64,000 bases of DNA from Cryptomeria japonica (Eukaryota > Streptophyta > Pinopsida > Cupressales > Cupressaceae), in contig NC_081405.1 of NCBI RefSeq assembly GCF_030272615.1, positions 571,641,752 to 571,705,751 of the forward strand, written 5' to 3'. The notes below the pieces were generated by a model. That model did not search any database. It saw only the letters and a program-made list of their open reading frames with translations, and was not told the DNA's origin. Below, piece after piece: positions 10,853-21,770 of the stretch. A program made the translations under genes and the position numbers. Every line of letters begins with the position of its first letter. Position 1 is the first letter of the stretch.

Positions 10853-12017
10853 TCATGTACATGATGGTACTTGTAAAGTTTGTGCTATGGGCAAATATAC
10901 TAAGAGTCCATTCCATAGCAGTTAAAGTAGATCAGAAGAAACTTTAGATCGTGTACATTCTGATTTATGTGGTACAATGTCAATGGCATCCCTAAGTGGA
11001 TTTTTGTATTATTTAACTTTCATAAATGACTACTCTAGGAAGACTTGGATTTATTTCTTAAGGTCTAAAGAGTTTGATGAAGTCCTAGGTAGATTTAAAG
11101 AATTTAAACCTCAAGTAGAAAACTTGCCTGGAAAGAAAATTAAATTTTTAAGGTCTGATGATGGAGGTGAGTACACCTCTAGAAGCTTTCGTGTTTTTTG
11201 TATTGAGGCAGGAATCAAGAGGGATTTGTGTGTCCCTTACAACCCAAAACAAAATAGGATTGTAGAAAGAAAGAAAAAATCCATTGTTGAAGCTACAAAA
11301 GTATTTCTTACTGGGGAAGAACATCTCATCTTTAGATGCAAGAAGGGGTTGACTTCAGAATTTGAGATGAAGGACCTAGGACTCATGCATTTCTTTCTAG
11401 GTTTGGAAGTGTGGCAGAAGCCTAATGAGATTATCCCGAGTCAAGGAAAATTCACCATTAACATCTTGAAGAGATTTGGAATGTTAGATTGCAAGTCTAT
11501 GTTTACACTAATGGAAACTAACTTAAAGAAATTGAGTGAATTTGCAACTAGTTCAGATCTTGTGGATCCTACTATGTACAGACAATTGATTAGATATTCG
11601 ATGTATCTAGTTAACACTAGACCAAATATTTGCTATGCAGTGAGTGCACTTAGTCAGTTCATGTCTGAACCAAGTCAGATACATCTAGTTGCAGCCAAGC
11701 ATATCTTGAGATACTTGTGTGGCACAGGTGGGTATGGCTTGAAATATTCTTCCAGTGTGGACCTGAATCTACAAAGCTATTTTGATTCTGATTGGGCAAG
11801 GAGCATTACTGATTGGAAGAGCACCTATGGTTGTTGCTTTAGTTTGGAATCTACTATGATTTCTTGGTGTAGAAGGAAGCAGCCTTCAATGGAAGTGAGC
11901 ACCATAGAAGCAGTATTTAGTGGCAGAATGTGTGGCAACTCGAGAAAAAATGTGGCTACGGAAGCTCCTTGCAGGATTGTTTGGACAATCGTTGGAGCCC
12001 ACAGTTATTCATTGTGA
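10853..12017 (+). pseudogene. Copia-1 integrase fused in frame to RT tail and RNase H
   Basis: Integrase core residues are visible: Asp in VHSDLCG (about 10960), Asp in LRSDDGGEY (about 11155) and Glu in RIVERKK (about 11265). At about 11303-11312 the sequence jumps to TGEEHLI..., which normally follows the YVDD box of RT, so the integrase C-terminus and the RT catalytic core are absent. The frame stays open through EMKDLGLMHFFLGLEVW and TRPNICYAVSALSQFM and into RNase H (YFDSDWARSITDWKST, MISWCRRKQPS). A frameshift near 11920 moves the end of RNase H into the next frame. Confidence 0.87.
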
Positions 12018-12369
12018 TAACCAAATTTGTGTGAAGCTTTCTGTCAATCCTGTGTTTCATGACGGTACTAAGCATGTGGAGATGAAATATCATTATTTTG
12101 GAGATATGGTGCAAAGGAATGCTATTCAGTTAAGGTACATTAGCACTAATGATCAAACGACTAATATTCTCACCAAGCCTCTTGCCAAAGTGAAGTTTGT
12201 GCATTTTCGTGACAAGCTTGGAGTTGTGGAGAATGAAGCCCTTATTAAGAGGGAGTCTCAGCATCAGATATTTCATGAAATGTACTATAATGCATTCTTC
12301 TCTGTGAGGGAGAAGTTTGAGTTGCAAGCCCTTGTTAATGCATTCTTCCCTATGAGAGAGAAGTTTTAG
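11920..12369 (+). pseudogene. Copia-1 RNase H C-terminal part, frame-shifted
   Basis: The frame from about 11925 gives ECVATREKMWLRKLLAGLFG, VIHCDNQICVKLSVNPVFHD, KHVEMKYHY and TKPLAKVKFVHFRDKLGV, the usual end of Copia polyproteins. The last codons run into a 48-bp tandem duplication (12289-12336 and 12337-12384). The true stop was therefore probably further 5'. Confidence 0.87.
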
Positions 12370-12640
12370 GTAAAAGCCCTTGTTCCACCCTCAAGGAGTA
12401 GCCATGGTGAATCCACCCTCTGGGAGTAGCCATGGTGGATATCATGTTGAGAGACTCCATGACTTACCACTTGTGTTTATTCACCCTCTGGGAGTAGCCA
12501 TGGTGAACGTCATGATGAGATGATGACATCACGTAGAGTGATTTCGTGATGAGCACTTGTGTTTATTTACATTTCCATTCATGGGAGTAGCCATGATGGA
12601 CCCACCCTCTGGGAGTAGCCATGGTAGATAGCACTACAAA
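12289..12640 (+). repeat. Copia-1 3' untranslated repeats
   Basis: A 48-bp tandem duplication at 12289-12384 is followed by five copies of a GGAGTAGCCATGGTG motif (about 12395, 12421, 12489, 12590 and 12611). Most are preceded by CACCCTCTG. They lie between the end of pol and the polypurine tract. Confidence 0.85.
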
Positions 12641-12674
12641 TATTGTGAAGGAATCCTCCCTAGCTAAGAGGGAA

Positions 12675-13185
12675 TGTTAATGTTATTATAGCTATGGTTG
12701 GATTCCTTCGGGCCGACATAGCTATGGGAGAGTGTCGACCCTAGGTGAAGGGGCACTTGCAGCATATTTAAAGGAGATCAAATCTCCATTCATGGACATA
12801 GAATCATAATGCACAATAAGCAGATCAAACACACTTTGGTAGAGCGAATTCATCCTATAGCAGATTGAATCATTTCATCAGCAAATTGTACTTCATATGC
12901 AAGTCAGATTGAAGAGTTTTTTATATCATTCCTTGACAGTTTGAATACCCGAGAGCAGTTCAAACTGCATATACAGCCATATATGGCGAATTGATCTATT
13001 TGTATAGCTTCAAGGAGAGAAGCAATTTGTAAAGACGTCTCTGTATTTGATAAATATATTCAGAGACTTTTGTTGTTGGGCTTTTCACCTTCAAGTTCGT
13101 AGGTTTTCCCAAGGTATCTTAGTGTGTTCTTTGTTCACTGTGTTGATTTTCCTAATTGCTATTATTCTAATCATAAAATTTAACA
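12675..13185 (+). repeat. Copia-1 3' LTR (511 bp)
   Basis: Preceded by the purine run AAGAGGGAA. Starts TGTTAATG and ends AAATTTAACA next to the TCTCA duplication. It lacks the internal 190 bp of the 5' LTR but has about 17 extra bases near 12740. Confidence 0.92.
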
Positions 13186-13190
13186 TCTCA

Positions 13191-15107
13191 AGGGTATACC
13201 ATATGCATAATAAATGAGTAAACAAAATACCTTGTTTAGTTCTAGATTTTTCTTTGTTCTCTTTTATTCTATTAATAGGCTTCTGCATAAGCCATAACTC
13301 ATTTAGATTTTCATTTGAAGGATTGTTTACTAGGATATTGACTACGGACCCAAAATTAATGATACCAAAGTAGCTTTATTTAAGTTTGGCATGCCCTTTC
13401 ATATACAATTAATGTGCCTAAGCCCTATCATCAAACATGAACATATATCAAACTACTTGTCAAACTATTTCACGATGGCCAATCCAATGCAAACCAGATA
13501 CATGCAATGATCAAGAGTGAGATGAAGAAATCATGCATCAGCAAAAAAATCCTATTGAAATACTTTATAAAGGTTCGTAAGTGGGTAATCTCATCATCCT
13601 CATCGTGTAAGAACCCCTGCTAAATTTGAACTAGTTTTATGTTGAGGGCCATGGAGGAATCATGGGACTCCAAATGCCCCACTCACCAATAATGTGCTAG
13701 GGCAAATAAATTCATGGTACAACCTTTCAAACAACATACCTACAGGCATGGAGGGAGCCAGGCATGATAGTATTTATGGGATTGGTTTCTTAGACATCCT
13801 TAAAAAAAAAATTCCTATCCAAGTTATTTTTAGATAACCTGCACCACCACGATCTAGTGGCTATGAATCTTGTTTCCACATATCTCGATATGGGGATATT
13901 TTCTCTTGAACAATCAAAGGTGCAAAATAGTCTCCCTTGTTCATTGACCATGGGGAATTCATCACAAAGCAAGCAAAAAGGTGGCAAGTATACTGGTAGT
14001 TCAACCCCTAAAACCACATCCTTTCTGCTATTTCGAAAGCCTATCCATAAGGTATAGTCACCACAATCCCAAAAGCAACAGCAAGATGGAATATACCCTC
14101 CAAATGGGCTAGGATTTTCAAGCTTGAAAGACACTGGTTTACCTGGCCATGACACCAGTCAGTGAAAAGATAGATGGATTGAAATTTGTTAACAATTCTA
14201 ACATAAGACCTCAGCATGACGAAAGTTGCAGTGATGTATAATATAATGTATATTTTAATTCTATTATGTTTTTGAGGTCCATTTGACAGAACTTACAACT
14301 TTTGAGTATGATACAATGTACATATTGATTCCACCTTGCTTCCATATCAATTCCCCATTAGGAAAATTTTTTAACTTTGACTATGATATAATAAACATTT
14401 TGATTGTATTTTGCTCTTGAATACAAATTTAGATCTTGAGTGTCGTATAATGTACTTTATATTACTGTGTCAATTCCCCTTTTGCAAAATTTACAACTTT
14501 ACATATATATAACATAACAGGTATTTTGGTCCACGTTATTTCTGGGTCTTGCTAATGTTGCTTCCTATGGTTGTAAATTTAAATTCGGTTGACAATATTT
14601 CAGCCTATGAATTTTATGCAGTGATAGTCATTTATGCACAGTACACAGCTATGTTAAATGCATGTCATAGCTAAATATCCACTCTAAGCGAACAAAACAG
14701 AATTACTATAGACACTTGTGTCTGATTTTTGTGTTGCTCAAGCTTCTCTCTAAACAATTATGTCTAATTTTACACATCCTCAAACAGTGTAAGATGCTCA
14801 ATAGCTAGAGCTCTCTATCATCCTTCATAATTTTGATGTAAATATATCCTTACATTGGGTGATATTTGTGTTTCCAACAGACTTGATTTGGGTTTCTCTT
14901 TGATACTCAATGCCTAAAATATTTTTAAACCCAAAATTTAAATTCTCAATTAACAGTGCTTATTTTGATGCTTCTCAACTTCTGGATGCTTTTTGAGGTA
15001 TCTTCTCATGTTCAAATAGGTTGCAACAATTGTCCAACATGTATTTTTGTTCAAAGACTGTCAATGATTTCTTCAGCGTTTAATCACGATTAAACTGTTC
15101 GATTAAT
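13191..15107. other. No gene identified
   Basis: AT-rich non-coding sequence. A 121-codon minus-strand open frame at 14155-13790 has an odd Cys/Phe-rich composition and no family I recognise, so I do not call it a gene. Confidence 0.45.
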
Positions 15108-15360
15108 CAGGTATAAAAATCGCGCAAAAAAGCCCTAAAATCAATGCTAAGATCAAAAAAGAAACTGCAAACTGGGAAAAAAACCTTGCAAACTGCAAAC
15201 TTGGCCATAATTCCTTTGAATCCCATGACGGAAATCGCGCAACAAAAATCCCATGACGAAAATCGCAAACTAGGAAAAAAACCACAAACTGGGAAAATCG
15301 CGTGACGAGTTCCTGCAGGCTGCAAATTTGGCCATAGTCCGGCAAATATGGGGTATGTAA
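15108..15360. repeat. Short interspersed motif cluster, CpG-richer than flanks
   Basis: Three near-copies of CAAACTGGGAAAA (one reads CAAACTAGGAAAA), two of CCCATGACGAAAATCGC and two of GCAAACTTGGCCATA occur within 250 bp. This is a locally shuffled repeat, possibly the end of a transposon. There is no coding similarity. Confidence 0.6.
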
Positions 15361-15364
15361 TCGC

Positions 15365-15930
15365 ATTAATTAGCATTTCTTTATATTATAATGGTATTAG
15401 ATAGTATTTCATTATATTTATTATTTATTAATGTTACTATTGATTAATTAGCATTTCATTTCATTATAATGATATTAGTTAGTATTTTGTTATATTTATT
15501 ATGTATTATTGTTACTATTATTATTTATTATTGTTATTGTTGATTAGAATATCAATAGTAACATAATAGTAATACAATAAAGTATTACTCTATTACTGTA
15601 TTAGTATTAACTTAATACTAATACAATAATACAGTAATACTTAATTGTATTATTATTCAACAATATGAATATAAAGTTATAAACAACAATATTTGTCTAT
15701 GTGAAAGCCATTTAACTATATTAGTATTAGTATTAATGTATTCATATTTTATTAATATTGTTAATACTAATACTTAACAGTTAATAGTATTAGTATTAGT
15801 ATTAGTTTTATTGTTAATTGTTAAGTATTAGTATTAGTATTATTGTTAAGTGTTAGCATTAGTATTATTGTTAAGTATTATATTCATATTTCATATTAGT
15901 ATTAGTAAAATATGAATATAGTTAACTATT
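15365..15930. repeat. Degenerate TTAGTA/ATT simple repeat
   Basis: Nearly pure A/T/G run dominated by TTAGTATTAGTATT units and their complement. Non-coding. Confidence 0.8.
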
Positions 15931-17117
15931 AGTATTACTGTCTTAGTCTCTAAGATACCATCAAACATAAAATTTCTTAAGTAGCTATTTTAAGGGTAGC
16001 AAGAAGGTAAAACATGCACAACCTTATAGTTTTACTCCTTACTAGAAAAGATGAAGTGATCAGCAATATGAATATAAACAAACAAAATCTATTTTCTATA
16101 ATTCATATGTTGAAGCGTCTATTTTATTTGCCTACAATATCTCTATGCTATGGAAATTCCCTTAAATATTAAAAAAAAGTAGCTTTTTATTTATTTTCTA
16201 CAATTTTTTATGTTTTTTGTAAATCCCATTTTTTCAAAAAATATTATACTTTTGTTTTGTTGATTAATTCCCCAAATGATTAATGCTTATTTGGGTTAAA
16301 TCCTTCTTATGAAATTTACCCACAATACTCCTCTGTGGAAATGAGCTTGATGATGTGCACTATGTTTTGTTTCCCAAGACACACTGAATGGTAACATAGG
16401 AAATTCCTTATAAACTCTGACATACCATCCAATGGTCAATTAACAACATACATTATTGTTTTTTTGACATTTATGAACTTGTGCAGTTCAGACTGCGATT
16501 GCTTTCCAAAAGATTTGTTTCTATCTTTTTGCCTTAAAATAGCCAAATTTAAGCTCCTAATTGGGCCCCAAAATTTACAACCTTAAATTTAACATGATAC
16601 ATTCTTTTGATGCTACATAAATTTAGACACTATTCATGTTGGCTTCCTATACTATCATATTCAACAGTGTTTCAGCTTCTTCTGGGCTGATTTTTCATGA
16701 ATTTATATGTAAAAAGGCCTATTATGTCTGATTTGTTTTCTTTCTTAGGATCACTACAATACACATGAGCTCTTTTATACATTCTCACTCTCAAAATGAA
16801 CATTATTATTGTTCCACTAGCCTTCTCTATTCTTCAAAGGTGTAAGTAGATTTTTGTAGGTGTTGTGATATTAGTTGAAATTGGTGAAAATTTTGCACTT
16901 TATGCTAATGATCCACTCTAATCCAACATAAGGGATGGGTGTTGATGAGCACAAGAAATATAGATATTTTCTCAGTATAGTAGTAAAGGAGATGCTCCTT
17001 ATCCTTGTCTTCCACCTCGTGCAGGACAAGTTTGTATGATAGTCACTGTCATAGAACATCCCAACTTTGCAGTCCATAAAATATAATTGTGATACATAAG
17101 AGCACTGCATATCATCA
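15931..17117. other. No gene identified
   Basis: AT-rich sequence without recognisable coding, RNA or repeat structure. Confidence 0.4.
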
Positions 17118-17625
17118 AAATACCCACAGTATCAAAATCCTCCTCGGAAAATATACAGAGAATAATGAGAATGCTTACAGGTTATGCTATATTCAAGGAG
17201 ATTGTTTCATAGACTCTAATGGAGTTTTTCAGAGATTTTATAGCCTAACATAGGTGGCAAATACTCTGGCTAAGAATGAGATGGGTCTATCATATGGGTC
17301 CTATATATTTCAGAACTGTCAAAAGACATTGCTTGAAGCCTAACCTATGTTGCATGTAGATGTATTGTACCCTACACAAGAGCTCTTAAAATGACTTATT
17401 GGAAAATATTGCTTATGAATTTTATACAAATGATGGTGATTCTAATGAGCTCATGGAAAAAAATTATGTTCCTTTTATGAAGACCCTTCTAAATTCTTAT
17501 GATGGTTTTGATGGTGTTGATACTCTTGTCAATGTTGGAGGCAACTCTGGATTTTGTTTGTATCAAATCATAGAAAAGTATGTGCATATGTGAGGAATCA
17601 ATTTTGAAACTCTAATCTTCTAGTT
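17118..17625 (+). pseudogene. Fragment of a plant O-methyltransferase (COMT-like)
   Basis: Several short frames line up in order with the plant small-molecule O-methyltransferase family. A segment near 17155-17210 reads IMRMLTGYAIFKE (compare the DRMLRLLASY region). Near 17235-17265 QRFYSLT and AKNEMG follow (compare the RLYGLTPVCKFL region). At 17399-17593 come FMKTLLNSYDGFDGVDTLVN, the S-adenosylmethionine loop as VGGNSGFCL (normally VGGGxG) and IIEKYVHM; after the stop, GINFE continues the family motif GINFD. The N-terminal dimerisation part, the second half and the catalytic His are not seen. Frameshifts and stops make it a pseudogene. The identification is by motif recall, not a search. 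Confidence 0.72.
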
Positions 17626-19346
17626 CATATAGTCTATAGTTGAGCTGCTAAAAGGAAATGAAAAATTACAGGTTCAACAAATTATCCAAACACATAAACT
17701 ATGGATTAAATTTTCTAGCAAGGCTTGTTAGCTAGAAATAAATCCCCATGGTATTAGATAGAAAAAGGCTATTAATGAATCTTTTAGTTTTTTAATAGAT
17801 AAAAGGATCTCAAAAAGGGCCTTGACAAAACTCCAACCTAAAGAAAAATTCATTAGAGGTAGGAGAGGTTCGGCTAGGAAATCTTTAGTTTTGTATCAGA
17901 CAAATAGATCTCAAACAGGGCCTTAGACAAAACTTCCATTTAAAAGTAAAAGTCTTTTTATGTAGGTTAAGTTTTGATCAAATAATTTGATGGATTCCAC
18001 ATTCGCCTCCTGATTTCATCAGCCAGATATGATTTCAAGCAAGCTCATGTCGAGACTTGTCTAAACAAAACCCTCTAAGGAGGGCCAAATTGATATGATG
18101 TGTGAAGCAAGAACTAAAAGAGCAGGGAAAACAATGACATCAGGAAGCAACCTACAAAGAAAAGGAGCTTTAGCTTTTGATGAGGATGAAGGGCATGACA
18201 ACAATGAGGCAACCAAAAGTATGAAGACGAATTTAGATGGAGGCAACCAATAATAAATTGAAAACTACGAGAAGCAAAATTACCCAAAGAGAAGGTAATG
18301 CAAGAGAAGTTGTCGAGACAGGCAGCCTCACATCCTTTTTGTGTGACTTCTTTTGTATAATGAACAACTTGTGCATCAGGCAGAGATTTGTTGATCATCT
18401 CCAGGAAACCATCGATGGTGCCATTTATGCCAAAGCATTGTAATTAATTGTAATTAAATAATTTCACAAGGATAGTTCTTTAGTCATTCAATTTCTTTAA
18501 TTGACTGTAATTAGTAAATATAAAGATCTTTAAATCTCTTAAATTTTCCATGATAACCTAGAACAAGTTTGCCTCCTCACTCTAGTGACAAATCACTAAT
18601 GGAACCAAAAATAGCTTAGTTATAGACTAGCCAACAATTAGAAGGGTATTAAAAAGGTAATGTCCGATTGATTTCTAGCTTAATCCAGTTGTCCAACATA
18701 GTACCAAAACCATTTTGAGCCATCTTTGGATGATATGTGCACTGTGCAAAAAAATTTAACAAATCAATCATGGGAGATGAAAGATGGGGGATGGATCAAG
18801 GCAGTAACTAATCAGTCAATTCATTATGGATAGTGAACTTTTAGATATACAATGCTTTTATGTATGGCAATTACAATACATAACCTAATTCATTCGTCAA
18901 TCTCTAGTCCATCAAACTTTCCATAGATTTTATCAAATTATGGTCTATACAAACAAGTAGGTTGCAAAGGTATCTATTCAATTAATTCATGTCCTTCACA
19001 TGGGTGTCTAGCACAACCATGAAGGTCTACTAGGTATGCTTATTGTTCCATTGTAGATTCAATACAAAACTTTGAATTATAACATCAAAACATTGCGCAT
19101 TTTGACAGTAGACCTACATTACTTAAAAGACTATGGTAATATCCTCTAGCATCAATTAGAATAGAAACAGAGGTAACTTGATTTGGCTATGGACTTTTCT
19201 ATTGTATTGTTACTAATTAGTCAGACTATACTATATGGTTCACATAAGGGACTTGTGAAGTTTCAAGGAGGAGTGTTAATCATTTATTATGAACCTAAAT
19301 GGGGAAAATTATTCATCCTGGTCTATTCTTGGTGCATCTCAAAGTG
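17626..19346. other. No gene identified
   Basis: Non-coding host flank of element B. A few short open frames near 18060-18440 lack any recognisable motif. Confidence 0.4.
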
Positions 19347-19351
19347 TTTTC

Positions 19352-20138
19352 TGTTAGGATTCCCAAAGATACTGAGAGGGGGGGGTGAATCAGTATCTTA
19401 CCGGTTAATTAAATTTACTTGAATTAAAACATGAAAAGCATATCAATACTGTCTACCGGTAAATAGAAATAGTGTAGTAAACAAGAATAGCAAAAACCAC
19501 AAGAAAACACACCATAACACAGTATTTTAACGAGGAAACCCAGTGTGGGAAAAACCTCAGTGGGATTTATGACCCACAATATTCGCTTACTGGCCAATAA
19601 GTGAATATTACTCTTACAATGGGGGCCTGCACATGCAGGTAGGCCAAGTGCCTAGAGCTCACTGCTCAATTACAAAATGGGAAGTCTCACTGACTTACAA
19701 AATGGATTATGTAAATCCAATGTCTTGTATTGCTTTAAAATAGCATCTACTATGCCAGATCCAGTACCGGTTTTAGCTCTGCTTCATTCATAAACCCTTA
19801 ACCTATAATTCGCATAATAGGTTTGTCTTATTTCACCTATCTTCTTCCTTACCAAAGGTTCTATAATGATCTCATACATATATGAGTCATTTTACAACAT
19901 GCCAAGTCAGCTTACAATGATTTTACAATAATTTACAAAATATATTATAAATAAAAATCCTGTCAGCCTGTGTGTCGGTATACTTTCTTTCACTGTCGAT
20001 GGTCTGTGTGTCAGTGTAGAGTCTGTCCTTACTGGTGCCGGTAAATTGTCTTGCCGGTGTCATAGGATTGCAAGGTTTCCATCAATGACAAAACCTTCAA
20101 TCACCTACAATATCTCATTGGGTGTGCATTTGCTAGCA
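19352..20138 (-). repeat. Element B 3' LTR (787 bp)
   Basis: In element orientation it begins TGCTAGCAAATGC (mutated from TGTTGGC) and ends AATCCTAACA. It differs from the other LTR by scattered, mainly transition, changes (about 4% over the first 150 bp compared by eye). A poly-C tract lies close to its 3' end (poly-G at 19378-19385 on the plus strand). Confidence 0.93.
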
Positions 20139-20152
20139 ATCTCCCCCTTTGG
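20139..20152 (-). promoter_or_regulatory. Element B polypurine tract
   Basis: The reverse complement reads AAAGGGGGAGAT directly 5' of the LTR. It is identical to the tracts before the LTRs at 2650 and 3869. Confidence 0.88.
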
Positions 20153-20365
20153 CATTGATAGCAACACTCATGAGAAAAATCCAAAAATTATCATCCAAAA
20201 AAGAATCTGCCAGAATTGTCTTACCAAAAATTGTGTACCGAAAGAATATGTGCTCCCCCTAAGTTGATGAGCCATTTGCTGATTATTTTTTCTCATTACC
20301 ACTACTCCCCCTTTGGCATCAATGACAAAGGTTGTCAAAGTGTCAATTGAGTGTGGTTACCGGTT

Positions 20366-21770
20366 TCATCCTTGTAACTGGATGGTTACAATCTGAAAAA
20401 GATCTGCCAGTACCAGATTCAGGCTCTCAGTGAACCGTTTGCTATCTTTTAATGCGGACTCTGTCCTTTGAATTGTATCGGTGAGGTGTTGCATTTGTTG
20501 TGTTAGTGTTTTTTGTCCTTGAATTAAAGCTTCAGATATCTCTTTTCTTAGGGAGGCTAGGTAGTCCAATTTTGGACTAAGTCTCAATTTTAGATCTTTT
20601 TCCTTTCCTTTAATTCTTTCCTTTTCTCTTTCCAATTTTAGAAGTTCCTCCTCAAAACCTGTTATTTTCTGCTCAAAAACTGATAATGGTTTAGATGAAT
20701 TAATGAAATTATCAGCTAGTTGATTTATTTCTTCTTGTACCTTGCTGATCTTTCGATCTATATCTACTGTCAAAAAGTTAGTTTTACATGTATCTTTGTA
20801 CAAAGTTTTAAATTCTTTTAGTGTACTACATAGTTCCGGTAAAAGAGTATCAAATTGTCTCATGCACTTCTTTATTTCTTCATCAAAGAATTTAAGTTTT
20901 TCCTTCTCTAGTTTCTCCTTGAATGCTTCCTCATTTATTTGTTCAACTATCACAGTGTTGTCAGTAATATACTTAGACAATGTGTCAAGTTGATTCAAAG
21001 AATCTTTATTATCTACATTACACTTGGGTGCTATCATTTTCAGAATTGGAATTGTGTCATCAATTGCCTTGTATGCTTGTGATCTAGACTCTGTTATCTT
21101 CTTGATGGAATCCAAAAGAACTTTTGTCACATTTGTTGGTTTGAATTCTACATTGGAAGAACCAACAATCTGTATTCCGCCGGTGGGAGTAATTTCTTTG
21201 CTTGTAGTGACCTTTGGTAGGTCAGTTTGTGTTTTCATTTCTTTAAGCAAAGGTTTGGATTGCTCAGTTGTTGCTGGTGGTATTGTCTCTACATGAACCT
21301 TTTGTGGTGAGGGAGCCTGTTTCTCAGTGTTGTCACCTATCGGTTTACCTTCTGTGCTATCTATTGTCGGTGGCTCATTTGCCACATCTATTTTCCCTGT
21401 TGAATCCTTATCTACCACAAAATTGACTTTATGAGTGTCAATGTTCATTGTGTATAACACCTCAGAATCAAGATTTGTATCCTCATGTGGTATGTCCATA
21501 CTCTCACTAGCTAGTTGATTGTCAGTGGTAACTACCGGTGGAGTATCTAGAGGCGGTGGGGATAAGTTATCTGTTATTTTTATGCTGGGTGGTCCACCAA
21601 CCTTACCTTTTTCCTTATCCTTTTGATATACCTTGATGGGTTTAGGACTATGATATTCTTTCTGCTTTTCCTTCTCTACAAGGAATATATCCCATGCATT
21701 AGTTGTTTCCTCGGTTACCTCATTCACTCTACCAACCATAAGTGCTACATGTTGGTGTGCAGTTGAAAAT
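20366..21770 (-). pseudogene. Element B ORF2, C-terminal part (after the LARD insertion)
   Basis: An open frame of about 468 codons once LARD-derived residues at its start are excluded. It begins FSTAHQHVALMVGRV. A Pro/Thr/Asp-rich linker follows (PPPLDTPPVV, NIDTHKVNFV). Then comes a long Lys/Glu/Leu-rich coiled coil (EKLEKEKLKFFDEEIKKCM, FEEELLKLEREKERIKGKEK, SLRKEISEALIQGQ) ending IVTIQLQG. It joins in frame to 29677-30032 when the LARD and one AAAAT copy are removed. The function is unknown. A long coiled coil could mean a structural or self-assembling protein, but that is inference. This part is still fully open. Confidence 0.8.

Larger units (their letters stand above)
7402..13185 (+). 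mobile_element. Copia-1 LTR retrotransposon, defective
   Basis: An LTR element bounded by TGTTAATG and TTTAACA. A 5-bp duplication TCTCA lies at 7397-7401 and 13186-13190. In order it has a 5' LTR, a primer-binding site for initiator-Met tRNA, gag, protease, an integrase fused to the tail of RT, RNase H, a repeat-rich untranslated region, a polypurine tract (about 12662-12674) and a 3' LTR. Protease before integrase before RT/RNase H is the Copia order. Gag is interrupted by a 1.24-kb insertion and by nonsense and frameshift changes. About 1.2 kb of integrase/RT is missing. The copy cannot be autonomous. Confidence 0.93.

Noticed and set aside
12387-12630. CRISPR-like spaced repeats
   Set aside because: Five short motifs with irregular spacing lie in the 3' untranslated region of a plant retrotransposon; there is no array geometry or cas gene.
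13790-14155. 121-codon minus-strand open frame
   Set aside because: No ATG context, motif or neighbour supports it, and I recognise no family.
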